From Novosphingobium sp. (GTDB lineage Bacteria > Pseudomonadota > Alphaproteobacteria > Sphingomonadales > Sphingomonadaceae), in assembly GCF_020852455.1 (NCBI RefSeq), contig NZ_JADZAT010000032.1, positions 62,001 to 126,000 of the forward strand: 64,000 nucleotides of DNA. The letters are read 5' to 3'. Below, in pieces: positions 1 to 9,564 of the stretch. The translations under genes were made by a program, and so were the position numbers. The notes beneath the pieces are model-generated. The model saw only the letters and a list, made by a program, of their open reading frames with translations, had not been told where the DNA came from and searched no databases. Every line of letters starts with the position of its first letter. The first letter of the stretch is position 1.

Positions 1-569
1 CACGGATGACGGTCAACAAGGCATTGACCGCGCTGGCCGCCGCCGGCCTGGTCGAGCGCCGCCGCCGCGCCGGGACCTTTGTCGCGCGTCCGCGCAGCCA
101 GGCCATGGTGCTGGAGATCACCGACTTGGCACGCGAGGTTGCCGCGCGCGGCGAAGACTATCGCTGGGATCTGGTCCGCCGCAGCACCGAACGGTCGGAC
201 GCGCTGGGACCCATGGCACCCCTGCTGCGGATCGAGGGCGTGCATCATGCCGCAGGGCATCCGCTGGCCTTCGAGAGCCGGCTGGTCAACCTGGCCGAAG
301 TGCCCGCGATCGCCGATGCGGACCTTGCCGCCGAAGCCCCCGGCACCTGGCTGCTGGCGCATGCTCCCTGGACCGAGGCCGAGCACCGGATCACCGCCGA
401 AGCGGCGAATGCCGCGCTGGCCGAGGCATTGGCCTGTCCGCTGGGGAGCGCCTGCCTGACAATCCATCGCCGGACCTGGCGCGGCGCGGCACCGGTGACG
501 CTGGTGACCCAGCATTTTGCCCCGGGCCGCCACGAACTGGTTGCGCGGTTCGGGGCCAGGACGGGCTAA
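1..569 (+). CDS. hutC: HutC-like GntR-family repressor, C-terminal part
   Basis: The gene enters from the left edge; its reading frame begins at base 3 and most of the winged-helix domain lies outside the window. What remains starts in the second half of the GntR wing (TVNKAL...GLVERR..GTFV), followed by a UTRA ligand-binding domain of about 150 residues. The stretch PWTEAEHRITAEAA and the ending TWRGAAPVTLVTQHF..GRHELVARF resemble HutC, the urocanate-responsive repressor of histidine catabolism. No hut enzyme is visible, so the neighbours to the left must decide; another UTRA-type GntR regulator is possible. It converges on the autotransporter gene with 13 bases between the stop codons. Confidence 0.75.
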   Translation, partial: RMTVNKALTALAAAGLVERRRRAGTFVARPRSQAMVLEITDLAREVAARGEDYRWDLVRRSTERSDALGPMAPLLRIEGVHHAAGHPLAFESRLVNLAEVPAIADADLAAEAPGTWLLAHAPWTEAEHRITAEAANAALAEALACPLGSACLTIHRRTWRGAAPVTLVTQHFAPGRHELVARFGARTG

Positions 570-582
570 CCCCCCCTGCAGA

Positions 583-3500
583 TCAGAACCGCAGCCGCAC
601 TCCGGCGCGCACGGCGTTGTCGCCCAGCATGTCGGACCCGGTGCGGTAGGTGTACTCAAGATCGATCAGCAGGCTTGATCCCAACTCAAGCTCACCGCCC
701 GCCCCGACCAGGAACCGGTCACGGTCAAAGCCGTTGAGGGTGATGGTCGAGAACTGGGAAACCGCCTGGTTGGCATAGCCGACCCGGGCGAAGGAATCGC
801 CCTGCAGATCGCGCTGGTATTCCATCCGCACCTTGGGCGAGAACCGCCCGCGGCTGAGCGCGAAGTGGTGCTGGTAGACCCCGCCGACCGACAGCGCGGT
901 GAAATCGACGTTCTGGTCAAGGAAGCTCAGATCGAACAGCGAACCGCTGTATTCGACATAGGCCCCCAGATTGCCGCGCGCCAGATCGAGCCGCAGGTAG
1001 GGCGCGAACCGCCAGGTTTCACGATTGAAGTCCGCAGTGGCGCTGACCGAGGCGAACCACTGGTGACCCTTGCGGTTGGAATCGACCGTACCGCCGGTTG
1101 ACGTGATGTAACGGCGCAGGCCAAAGTCGATCCATTGGTATCCGGCCAGCCAGTCAACGAACACTTCGGGAGTGATCCGGTGGCTGGCATAGCCGACCAC
1201 CGACTGGCTCGAGGCGGAAATCCGCGAGCCGTTGTCGCCCAGATCCTGGCGTTCATGCCCGAAGCCCAGACCGACACCCGCCGTCAGGCTTTCGCCAAAG
1301 CGGCGGTCAACCCCCATCGACAGCCCCTGGGTCAGGAACTCGTACGAGGGGCGCCCGGTTGTCGCATCGCGGTCGCCGAAGCGGATCGTGCCTGCAGTCC
1401 AGACCCCGATCCGGCCTTCATCGCCCGGCGCGGTTGACCCGGTCGGACCGGCATGGGCCGCTCCGCCAGGTGCCGTGTCGTTGGTCTTGAGCAGCGGGCC
1501 GCGGCCATCGAAACCGCATTCCGGCATCGAGTTGCGGATCTGCATGTCGCGGCACAGCGATGTGGTCGCCGCCAGCCGCATCCCGTTCGAGACGCTCAGC
1601 GGGCCCGGCTTGTGGAGCTGCTGGAGCCGGTTCTGGAAGTTTTCGATCTGCACATCGGCAAAACGGCGGGCAATCACGGCCTGGCCCTCAACCATGCTGC
1701 GCACTTCGGGATCGTTTGCCGGATCCGGCCGCGCGATGACCGAGAAGGTATAGGCCCGCGACCCGGTCCCGGCGGTGCCGCCGGTGCTGTCGGTCGCGGT
1801 GATCGTCACGGCAAAGGTGCCGCTGACCGTCGGTGTGCCGGTGATCGCGCCGGTGGTGGTGTTAAGCCCCAGCCCGGCCGGCAGTGACCCGGCAGTCACC
1901 GCATAGCTGTAGGGCGCGTTGCCGCCACTGGCCACCACGGTCTGGCTATAGGCGATCCCCATGTTGGCCGCCGGCAAGGTGGCCGGGTTGATCGTCAGCA
2001 CCGGCGCCGCGACCTGCAGGGTATAGGCCTGCTGCCCGGACTGGCCGAAGTTGTCGGTGGCGCGGACGGTGAAGTTGAAGGTCCCCGAAGCCGTGGGCGC
2101 CCCGCCCAGCAGTCCGGTTGCGCCCAGGTTCATACCCGGCGGCAGCGCCCCTGAGGAGAGCGTGAAGCTGTAAGGACCAACCCCGCCACTGGCAGTCAGC
2201 TGCTGGCTGTAATTGCTTGCAGCCGTCGCCCCGGGAACGACCGCAGGCGTGACCACGATGGTCGGCGCGGCCACAGTCAGCGTATAGTTCTGGGCGATGG
2301 TGAACGGAGCCCCGACCCCGGTCAGACCCTGGTCGGTGGCGGTCACCGTGACCGGATAGACGCCGGGCGCGGTGGGCGTGCCTGACAGCGTTCCATTCGA
2401 TGCCATAGTCAGCCCAGTCGGCAAGGACCCCGTCAGCACATAGCTGTAGTTCCCGCTCCCGCCGACTGCGACAAAGGTCTGCGAATAGGCGGTGCCATAG
2501 CTGGGGTTCAGCGTCCCCGGAGCCGGGGTCATGCTGAGGGTCGGCCCCGCCACGGTCAGCGAGAAGGCCTGGCCCACCGTGAAGGGCCCGTTGCCGGTGC
2601 TCGAATCGGTGGCCGAGACATTGAGGTTGAAAGTGCCGACCTGGGTCGGCGTGCCTGAGATGGTCACCGAATTGGCAGTGGTGCCGGTAACCGTCAGCCC
2701 GGCGGGCAGGTTGGTGACCTGATAGCCGCTGAACGGCTGGGCGCCGCCGTTGAAGGTGAAGGTGTTGCTGTAGGGCGCCATCGCACTGGCTGCAAAACCG
2801 CCCGCCGGGGTGATGGTGATCACCGGGTTCTGCACTGTGACCGTCACTGTGGCGGGGGCCGAAGTGCCCGAGACGTTGCTGGCGGTGTAGGTAAAGCTGT
2901 CAGGCCCGGCATAGCCCGGGGTCGGCTGATAGGTGATGCTCGTGCCGCTGGCGATGGCAGTGCCGTGGCTGGGCGCGGTGGCAACCGCGACGCTGGTCGC
3001 CGCCCCGCCGCTGAGCGCCAGCGCGACATTGCTCGCGGCGGCGTTGTATGGAACCGTGATCGTTACGGCACTGGCAATCGGCGGCCCCAGGACCTCGATC
3101 GAATAGGCCTGCGAAGCGCTGTAAGGCCCGGTTCCGGTGCTGGAATCGGTGGCGGTGACGGTGAAGTTGAAGGTTCCGATCGCGCCCGGCGTCCCCGTGA
3201 TCGCTCCGGTGGCGGAGTTCAGGTTCAGGCCCGTCGGCAGCGCTCCGGCGGTGACCGCATAGCTGTAGGGCGCAGTGCCCCCGCTGGCGGCCGGGATCGA
3301 GGCCGAATAGGGCGTCGAGACCAGACCGTTCGCCAGCGCTGCTCCAGCCAGGCTGACGGCCGCCGGGCTGATTGTCAGCGTATAGGCCTGGCTACCGGTA
3401 TAGGGTCCGGGGGAGGCCGAGGCGTCATTGGCGGTGATCGTGAAGTTGAAGGTGCCGCCAGCCGTGGGAATGCCACCGAGCACGCCGTTTGCCTCCAGCG

Positions 3501-6500
3501 TGAACCCGGCCGGGAGCGCACCTGCGGTCACCATAAAGTTATAGCCGGGGGTTCCGCCCGATGCGGTCAGCGTCTGGCTATAGGCAGTGCCGACCTGGCC
3601 ATTGGGGATCGAGGCCGGAGAGACAGTGACCGGAACGTCATCGTTCTGGATCGTTACCAGGCCCTGATTGTCCGCCATCGTCGCATTGATGGCGGCAGAC
3701 AGGTTGACGAAGAAGGTCTCGTTGGCTTCCGGCAGAGTTTCACCCAGAACCGGTACCGTAATGGTCTGGGTGGTCTGCCCCGGTGCGAATGTCAGCAGAC
3801 CAGCGGTCTGGGTATAATCGTTCGGGTTCGAAGCCGTGCCATCCGCAGTGCCATAGTTGACTGTGATGGTTTGCCCGCTGGGGGCCGAGAGCGAAACGGT
3901 GAGCACCGCATTGGTGGTGCCGCTGTTGCCTTCCACCAGCGATACATCGTTGATCGACACCGTGGGCTGCGCATCGTCGTTAACGATCGTGCCGACCCCC
4001 TGGCCGTCAACCACAACCGCGTTGACCACCCCGGTCACGTTGACGAAATAGCTTTCGTTCGGCTCGGCCAGGGTGTCGCCGTTGATCTGAGCCGTGAAGG
4101 TATAGGTGCTCGACCCGGCGGGAATCGTCTGCCCGGTAAACGAGCTGGCCACATAGTCACCGCTCGCCGCGCTTGCCGAGCCATTGGCCGTGGCGATATT
4201 GAAGGTAACGCCGCCCGGACCGGCCGGAGCCGACAGGCTGACGGTGAAGACCGCATTGGTCACGCCGGAATTGCCTTCCGAGATCGTGACGTCGTTGATC
4301 GTCAGGTTCGGGAGATCGTCGTTGAGGATCGTGCCGGTGGCCGAATTGGGCACACCCACGGTGTAGCCGGTACCCGCCGCCAGCGTCAGGGTAACGGTTT
4401 CGTCAGCCTCGATCGCGGTATCGGCGGTGGGGTTGACGGTGATCGTCCCGGTGGTGTTACCGGCCGGGATGACCAGCGGCGAGGCGATCGTCGCATAGTC
4501 GGTCCCGTTCGCGGCCGTGCCGCCGATGGTATAGTTGAGCGAGATCGCGCCAAAGGCGGCCTGGTTGAGCGTGACCGTATAGATCAGGTTCGGCGCGCCG
4601 TCTTCGGCAACTGCGGCGGGCGAAGCGCTGATCGTCGCCGAGGGCACGTCGTCGTTGAGGATCGTGCCGGTCGCCGAAGACGTCCCGCCGACCACATATC
4701 CGCTGCCTGCGGCCACGATCAGGGTGACCGTCTCATCCGGTTCGACGGTGCCATCAACCGACGGGTTGATCACCACGGTGGCGGTGGTCGATCCCGCCGG
4801 GATCGTCACGCTGGCGACATTGCCGGTATAGTCGGTCCCCGCGGTTGCGGTTCCGGCAGTGGTCAGATTGACAGTCGTCGCCGACCCGGCCGCAGAGCTG
4901 AGCGTGACGGTATAGGTCAGGTTGGTAGCGCCGTCCTCGGACACCGAAGCCGGGGTGAGCGCGATCGACGCCGAAGGCGCATTGATCACATTGATCGTCA
5001 GCGTTTCGACTTCGAAATAGCTGCCCGGCCCCGAGCTGGCATCGGTCACCCGCAGCTGCACGGTGGATGACCCGGCGGTGGTTGGCGTGCCGGTGATCAG
5101 TCCGTTGCTGGCCAGGCTGAGGCCAAACGGCATCGGCGCACCGGGCGGTTCTGTGGCATAGACGTGGGGCGCCACGCCGCCATTGGTGACAAGCTGGCTT
5201 GAAGCCGGCTGGTTCACCACCAGGTTGATCGTACTGGTCGTCAGGGTCAGCGTGGGATTGGCAACCGTCCCGGTATAACCCTTGTCCACGAACTGTGCGG
5301 TGGGCGAGGTCGAATCCGTCGCCCGGACGCTAAAGCTGTAGGCTCCGCGCTGGGTCGGCGCGCCGCTAAGCGTGCCGCCGCTCGAAAGAGTGATGCCAGG
5401 AGGCAATGCTCCGGCCTGCAGGCTATAGGTATAAGGCGCCAGTCCACCCGACGACGTGAGTGTTTGAGAAAATGCCGCGCCGGCGGTCATCGCTGGCAGG
5501 GATCCTGGCGTCACCGTGATCGGCGATGCCGACGGGGTAATCGTGATCGTTACGCGAACGGTATTGCCGGCGATTGTTCCATCGGTAAATTCGAATACAT
5601 CGCTGGTCGCACTATCGCCATTGTGGCTGTAGTCGACGAGCCATTGTGAGCCTGAAATTCTTAGCGTCGCCGCCCCATGAGCCGGAAGAGTCGGGCCATC
5701 GACCGCACCAATCCCGGCGAACCCGATGCTGGTGGCGCAGTTGGTCACATCGATCGTAACGGTGCCGCCATTGCTTACGGTTCCCGTCTTGGCTGTGCAC
5801 AGCACCGATGTGTGCCCGGCCAGGACCGTCAACGTATAGCTCTCGAGTTCAAAATAGGATCCGGGGCCGGTGCTGGAATCGGTGACCCGGATGGTAACCG
5901 GATAATTGCCCGGAGCCGCGCTGGTGGTGCCAGCCAGCGTCCCGGACGGACTCAGCGTGATTCCGGCAGGCAAGCTGCCGGTTTCAAGCAGGTAGGAATA
6001 GGGTGCGACCCCGCCGTTGGTCGAAAGCGTTGCCGAAAAGGCTATGCCCTGGACGGCTGATCCCGCATTCGAAGCAAGGGATAAGGCGGGGGTCTGGACC
6101 GTGCCGGTATAACCCTTGTCCACGAACTGCGCGGTGGGCGAGGTCGAATCAGTTGACCGAACGGTGAACGCGTAGCTGCCACGCTGGGTTGGCGTGCCGC
6201 TAAGCGTGCCATTGCTTGCCAGGCCGATGCCCGGCGGCAAGGTGCCTGATTGCAGCGTGTAGGAATAGGGCCCGGTGCCGCCGCTCGAGGTCAGGGTTTG
6301 GCTGAAAAAGGTCCCGGCAGTCATCGCGTTAAGCGATCCGGGCGCAACGGTAATGGGCGAAGCGGCAGGCGTGATCGTCACGTTGATCGTGATGAAGTCA
6401 CTGTTGTCATCCAGCACGACAAAGGTATCGGACGTCGCGCTATCGCCATTGTGGGCATAGGCATATGAATGGGTCGGGGAACCCACTGGCGTTGCAGTGC

Positions 6501-6735
6501 CGTGGGCCGGGGCGGTTGATACGACACCCAGGCCAAAGAAGTGGCAGGTAGAAAGGTCAACCGTGACGGTTCCGCCATTCGCCACGGTGACATTGCGGGT
6601 CGCGCAGCCAGCATAGGTCGATGGCACCCCCACCGCCAGAGCAGGGCTTGCCATTGCCAGCATAGATGCCACGAGCAGCGCCAGCGCCAAAATTGCACGC
6701 TTCGCACCCGACGAAACCACTCGAGCAAATTGCAT
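583..6735 (-). CDS. Giant modular autotransporter with Ig-like and Calx-beta repeats
   Basis: A predicted surface-exposed adhesin-like type V secreted protein of about 2050 residues. The ATG at 6735 is preferred because AGGTGGGG lies just upstream; an ATG at 6741 and longer starts are also open. Order of parts: a signal peptide (about 34 residues, ending SPALA); a Cys-x-Cys module with two He_PIG-type Ig modules, this whole unit occurring twice (about residues 35-580); four Calx-beta modules, each ending in an I.NDD motif (about 585-1030); two He_PIG modules; a Big_9-like module (YxPTPGYAGPDSFTY); four more He_PIG modules; a linker with two cysteines; and a C-terminal autotransporter beta-barrel (about 1775-2050) ending in RLRF, the terminal Phe typical of outer-membrane barrels. 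The He_PIG signature is LPxGxxLxxxGxLxGTPT. Ligand is unknown. No secretion partner is adjacent, as expected for a classical autotransporter. Confidence 0.9.
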   Translation of the reverse strand: MQFARVVSSGAKRAILALALLVASMLAMASPALAVGVPSTYAGCATRNVTVANGGTVTVDLSTCHFFGLGVVSTAPAHGTATPVGSPTHSYAYAHNGDSATSDTFVVLDDNSDFITINVTITPAASPITVAPGSLNAMTAGTFFSQTLTSSGGTGPYSYTLQSGTLPPGIGLASNGTLSGTPTQRGSYAFTVRSTDSTSPTAQFVDKGYTGTVQTPALSLASNAGSAVQGIAFSATLSTNGGVAPYSYLLETGSLPAGITLSPSGTLAGTTSAAPGNYPVTIRVTDSSTGPGSYFELESYTLTVLAGHTSVLCTAKTGTVSNGGTVTIDVTNCATSIGFAGIGAVDGPTLPAHGAATLRISGSQWLVDYSHNGDSATSDVFEFTDGTIAGNTVRVTITITPSASPITVTPGSLPAMTAGAAFSQTLTSSGGLAPYTYSLQAGALPPGITLSSGGTLSGAPTQRGAYSFSVRATDSTSPTAQFVDKGYTGTVANPTLTLTTSTINLVVNQPASSQLVTNGGVAPHVYATEPPGAPMPFGLSLASNGLITGTPTTAGSSTVQLRVTDASSGPGSYFEVETLTINVINAPSASIALTPASVSEDGATNLTYTVTLSSAAGSATTVNLTTAGTATAGTDYTGNVASVTIPAGSTTATVVINPSVDGTVEPDETVTLIVAAGSGYVVGGTSSATGTILNDDVPSATISASPAAVAEDGAPNLIYTVTLNQAAFGAISLNYTIGGTAANGTDYATIASPLVIPAGNTTGTITVNPTADTAIEADETVTLTLAAGTGYTVGVPNSATGTILNDDLPNLTINDVTISEGNSGVTNAVFTVSLSAPAGPGGVTFNIATANGSASAASGDYVASSFTGQTIPAGSSTYTFTAQINGDTLAEPNESYFVNVTGVVNAVVVDGQGVGTIVNDDAQPTVSINDVSLVEGNSGTTNAVLTVSLSAPSGQTITVNYGTADGTASNPNDYTQTAGLLTFAPGQTTQTITVPVLGETLPEANETFFVNLSAAINATMADNQGLVTIQNDDVPVTVSPASIPNGQVGTAYSQTLTASGGTPGYNFMVTAGALPAGFTLEANGVLGGIPTAGGTFNFTITANDASASPGPYTGSQAYTLTISPAAVSLAGAALANGLVSTPYSASIPAASGGTAPYSYAVTAGALPTGLNLNSATGAITGTPGAIGTFNFTVTATDSSTGTGPYSASQAYSIEVLGPPIASAVTITVPYNAAASNVALALSGGAATSVAVATAPSHGTAIASGTSITYQPTPGYAGPDSFTYTASNVSGTSAPATVTVTVQNPVITITPAGGFAASAMAPYSNTFTFNGGAQPFSGYQVTNLPAGLTVTGTTANSVTISGTPTQVGTFNLNVSATDSSTGNGPFTVGQAFSLTVAGPTLSMTPAPGTLNPSYGTAYSQTFVAVGGSGNYSYVLTGSLPTGLTMASNGTLSGTPTAPGVYPVTVTATDQGLTGVGAPFTIAQNYTLTVAAPTIVVTPAVVPGATAASNYSQQLTASGGVGPYSFTLSSGALPPGMNLGATGLLGGAPTASGTFNFTVRATDNFGQSGQQAYTLQVAAPVLTINPATLPAANMGIAYSQTVVASGGNAPYSYAVTAGSLPAGLGLNTTTGAITGTPTVSGTFAVTITATDSTGGTAGTGSRAYTFSVIARPDPANDPEVRSMVEGQAVIARRFADVQIENFQNRLQQLHKPGPLSVSNGMRLAATTSLCRDMQIRNSMPECGFDGRGPLLKTNDTAPGGAAHAGPTGSTAPGDEGRIGVWTAGTIRFGDRDATTGRPSYEFLTQGLSMGVDRRFGESLTAGVGLGFGHERQDLGDNGSRISASSQSVVGYASHRITPEVFVDWLAGYQWIDFGLRRYITSTGGTVDSNRKGHQWFASVSATADFNRETWRFAPYLRLDLARGNLGAYVEYSGSLFDLSFLDQNVDFTALSVGGVYQHHFALSRGRFSPKVRMEYQRDLQGDSFARVGYANQAVSQFSTITLNGFDRDRFLVGAGGELELGSSLLIDLEYTYRTGSDMLGDNAVRAGVRLRF
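5243..6170 (-). repeat. Internal near-identical repeat in the autotransporter gene
   Basis: The stretch around 6105-6150 recurs almost letter for letter around 5265-5320, for example gtataacccttgtccacgaa followed by a gcggtgggcgaggtcgaatc-like continuation. Both copies encode STSPTAQFVDKGYTGTV. They are equivalent points in the duplicated N-terminal unit (Cys module plus two Ig modules), so the repeat records an internal duplication about 840 bases long. Confidence 0.8.
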
Positions 6736-6974
6736 TCGCATCCCCACCTGTTGCGATCTGCCCGCATCACCAAGGACGCCAGCAGGCCAACACTTCTGCA
6801 TTCGGCGCGATCAATGCGCCCAGGCCTCTATCCGGATGCGACCCCTTGCCCGGACAGCAGACTGGCACACAGTCAAGCAATCTGCAATTCCGTGGATGTA
6901 CCGGTTCTTCACCGGACTTGACGACGGAATCCCCACAAATTCAGGGGTTTCGACGGGATGGGGATGGGTAGGAA

Positions 6975-7049
<75 letters not shown>

Positions 7050-7159
7050 ACACCATTCCGTCTGGCCGCCACGGCGCTGGGCCGGGGGCAGGGGCGCGCT
7101 ATTGGCCGCACCCCCTTGCTTTGTCAAGCGGGACGCCTGATAGCGCGCAACAATTGCCA

Positions 7160-7306
7160 ATGCGTGAAAAAGTCCCGCCCCTGTCGCGCGAAGAGCGCCT
7201 GGCCGCAAAGCTGCGCGAGAACCTGAAGCGCCGCAAGGCCCAGTCGCGCGAGGCTGCTTCCCAAAGCGGCGGCAAGTCGCTAGGGGGCGATGCTCCTGAC
7301 AGCTGA
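7160..7306 (+). CDS. 48-residue basic microprotein upstream of gpmA
   Basis: A short frame from ATG at 7160 encodes a highly charged, probably helical protein with the core [21 protein letters not shown] and a Gly/Ser/Asp-rich tail. It has no membrane segment or signal peptide. The stop codon is 11 bases before the gpmA start, so the two are probably co-transcribed. Small proteins with this Arg/Lys/Glu-rich core are familiar from sphingomonad genomes next to gpmA, but I know of no function. A longer in-frame start upstream would read through the tRNA gene and is unlikely. Confidence 0.65.
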   Translation: MREKVPPLSREERLAAKLRENLKRRKAQSREAASQSGGKSLGGDAPDS

Positions 7307-7317
7307 GGGAGCCTACC

Positions 7318-8004
7318 TTGCCGCGCCTGATTCTCGTTCGCCACGGCCAGAGCCAATGGAACCTGGAAAACCGCTTCACCGGCTGGTGGGATGTTGACCT
7401 GACCGACAAGGGCGTGGCCGAAGCGCGCGCCGCGGGCGAATTGCTGAAAGCCAAGGGCATGCTGCCCAGCCTGGCCTTCACCAGTTTCCAGACCCGTGCG
7501 ATCAAGACGCTGCACCATGCGCTGGAAACGGCCGGGCGGCTGTGGATCCCCGAGATCAAGGACTGGCGGCTCAACGAACGGCACTATGGCGGCCTGACCG
7601 GGCTCGACAAGGCCGAGACCGCGGCCAGGCATGGCGATGAACAGGTCAAGATCTGGCGCCGCAGCTTCGACACCCCGCCGCCGGTGCTGGAAGACGGGTC
7701 CGAATTCGATCTCAAGGCCGATCCGCGGTACGCCGGGATCGCGATCCCCAGCACCGAAAGCCTCAAGGACACCATCGCGCGGGTGCTGCCCTATTATGAA
7801 AGCACGATTGCCCCGGCGCTGAAGGCCGGCGAAGTGGTACTGGTCGCCGCGCATGGCAATTCGCTGCGCGCGCTGGTCAAGCATCTGTCGGGCATTTCCG
7901 ATGCCGAGATCACCGGGCTCGAGATCCCGACCGGCCAGCCGATCGTCTATGAGCTCGACGACAATCTCAACGCGCTTGAGCGTTACTATCTGGCGGAGCG
8001 CTGA
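7318..8004 (+). CDS. gpmA: 2,3-bisphosphoglycerate-dependent phosphoglycerate mutase
   Basis: Interconverts 3- and 2-phosphoglycerate in glycolysis and gluconeogenesis. The N-terminus carries the phosphohistidine motif [10 protein letters not shown] and the [14 protein letters not shown] segment of the dPGM family; [14 protein letters not shown] and the second active-site histidine in [12 protein letters not shown] follow. The 228-residue length fits the family. The start is TTG with a GAGGGAG ribosome site. Its stop is one base before the purE ATG, and the two are probably translated from one message. Confidence 0.96.
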   Translation: MPRLILVRHGQSQWNLENRFTGWWDVDLTDKGVAEARAAGELLKAKGMLPSLAFTSFQTRAIKTLHHALETAGRLWIPEIKDWRLNERHYGGLTGLDKAETAARHGDEQVKIWRRSFDTPPPVLEDGSEFDLKADPRYAGIAIPSTESLKDTIARVLPYYESTIAPALKAGEVVLVAAHGNSLRALVKHLSGISDAEITGLEIPTGQPIVYELDDNLNALERYYLAER

Positions 8005-8005
8005 G

Positions 8006-8485
8006 ATGGGCGCACCGGTCGCCATCATCATGGGCAGCCAGTCGGACTGGCCGACGATGAGCCGCGCCGCCGAAGCGCTCGACAAGCTGGGCGTGGCGCA
8101 CGATGCGCGGATCGTTTCGGCGCACCGCACCCCGCAGCGGCTGGTCGAATTCGCCGAAGGTGCGGCCGCTGAAGGCTTTCAGGTGATCATCGCCGGGGCC
8201 GGCGGCGCCGCCCACCTGCCGGGCATGGTCGCCAGCATGACCCACCTGCCGGTGCTGGGCGTGCCGGTGCAGTCGAAGGCGCTGAGCGGTCAGGACAGCC
8301 TGCTTTCGATCGTGCAGATGCCCGCCGGGGTTCCGGTTGGCACCCTGGCGATTGGCGAAGCCGGGGCGACCAATGCCGGGCTGCTGGCCGCTTCGATCCT
8401 GGCGCTGAACGATCCGGCGCTGACCCAGCGGATCAAGGAATTCCGCGCCGCGCAGACCGCCAGCGTCGCCCAGCGGCCAAGCTGA
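8006..8485 (+). CDS. purE: N5-carboxyaminoimidazole ribonucleotide mutase
   Basis: Converts N5-CAIR to CAIR in purine synthesis. The 159-residue protein has the class I PurE signatures: [12 protein letters not shown] near the N-terminus, SAHRTPQRL with the catalytic histidine, the glycine-rich [14 protein letters not shown] and the [22 protein letters not shown] segment. The ATG at 8006 follows the gpmA stop directly and starts exactly at the conserved beta-strand, so longer starts within gpmA are not needed. It is followed after 10 bases by purK, its pathway partner. Confidence 0.97.
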   Translation: MGAPVAIIMGSQSDWPTMSRAAEALDKLGVAHDARIVSAHRTPQRLVEFAEGAAAEGFQVIIAGAGGAAHLPGMVASMTHLPVLGVPVQSKALSGQDSLLSIVQMPAGVPVGTLAIGEAGATNAGLLAASILALNDPALTQRIKEFRAAQTASVAQRPS

Positions 8486-8495
8486 AGGAACCCAG

Positions 8496-9551
8496 ATGAT
8501 CCCTCCCGGCGAAACCATCGGCATTCTGGGCGGCGGGCAGCTGGGCCGGATGCTGGCCAAGGCGGCGGCGCAGCTGGGCTATCGCTGCCACGTCTATGCC
8601 CCCGAGGCCGATAGCGTTGCTGCCGAGGTCTGCGCCGCGCACACCCGCGCCGCCTGGGATGATGCCGCAGCCATGGCGCGCTTTGCTGCCGACTGCGCGG
8701 TGGTGACCTATGAGTTCGAGAATGTGCCGGTCGGCCCGCTCAAGGCGCTGGGCCAGGTGCCGCTTTTCCCCAGTGCCCGCGCGCTTGAAGTGGCGCAGGA
8801 CCGGCTGAACGAAAAGCAGTTCGTCGCGCAATTGGGTGGCCGCACCGCGCCGTTCCTGGCAGTCGATACAGCCGAGGATCTTGACGAGGCCCTGACCGTG
8901 ATCGGATCGCCCGGGATCCTCAAGACCCGCCGCGAAGGCTATGACGGCAAGGGCCAGCACCGGATCATGTACGATCACGAGGCCGAGGGGATCGCGCTGG
9001 GCGGCCAGCCGATGATCTTCGAAGGTTTCGTGCATTTTTCGGCCGAATTCAGCGTGATCCTGGCGCGCGGGCAGGACGGCCAGGTGGCGTTCTGGGACAG
9101 CGCCGAGAACGTCCACGAAAACGGTATCCTGGCCCTGTCGCGTGTCCCCGCCTCTGCAACAGTGCTGGCCCAGGTCGAGGAAGCGCGCGCGCTGGCCCGC
9201 AAGGTGGCCGATGCGCTGGGCTATGTCGGGGTGGCGGCGTTCGAATTCTTCGCCACCGAGGACGGCCCGGTGTTCAACGAAATGGCGCCCCGCGTGCACA
9301 ATTCGGGCCACTGGACGATCGAGGGCGCCATCACCAGCCAGTTCGAAAACCATGTGCGCGCGGTCTGCGGCCTGCCGCTGGGCGATACCCGGCTGGCGGC
9401 GCGGGCGGTCGAAATGCGCAATGTGGTTGGCGATGCGGCCGAAGACTGGTCGGCGATCCTGTCTGATCCGGCCAATCACCTGCACCTCTATGGCAAGGCC
9501 GCTGCCCGGCCCGGGCGCAAGATGGGCCACGTTACCCGGCTGATGCTGTGA
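8496..9551 (+). CDS. purK: N5-carboxyaminoimidazole ribonucleotide synthase
   Basis: ATP-grasp enzyme that makes N5-CAIR from AIR, bicarbonate and ATP, the substrate for PurE encoded just upstream. The N-terminal motif IGILGGGQLGRMLA is diagnostic for PurK; LKTRREGYDGKGQ and the metal-binding end EMAPRVHNSGHWTIEGA of the ATP-grasp fold are present. At 351 residues it has normal length. It is preceded by a GAAGGAAC ribosome site and sits 13 bases before folA. Confidence 0.97.
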   Translation: MIPPGETIGILGGGQLGRMLAKAAAQLGYRCHVYAPEADSVAAEVCAAHTRAAWDDAAAMARFAADCAVVTYEFENVPVGPLKALGQVPLFPSARALEVAQDRLNEKQFVAQLGGRTAPFLAVDTAEDLDEALTVIGSPGILKTRREGYDGKGQHRIMYDHEAEGIALGGQPMIFEGFVHFSAEFSVILARGQDGQVAFWDSAENVHENGILALSRVPASATVLAQVEEARALARKVADALGYVGVAAFEFFATEDGPVFNEMAPRVHNSGHWTIEGAITSQFENHVRAVCGLPLGDTRLAARAVEMRNVVGDAAEDWSAILSDPANHLHLYGKAAARPGRKMGHVTRLML

Positions 9552-9564
9552 AGGGGCCCGGACT

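Noticed and set aside
2965-5070. A 701-codon plus-strand frame opposite the autotransporter
   Set aside because: Arg/Gly/Asp-rich mirror of the repeated Thr/Gly/Ser coding sequence; no start region or motif of its own.
583-6735. Regular short repeats that could suggest a CRISPR array
   Set aside because: The repeats are degenerate, spaced at module length and fully coding for Ig-like and Calx-beta domains.
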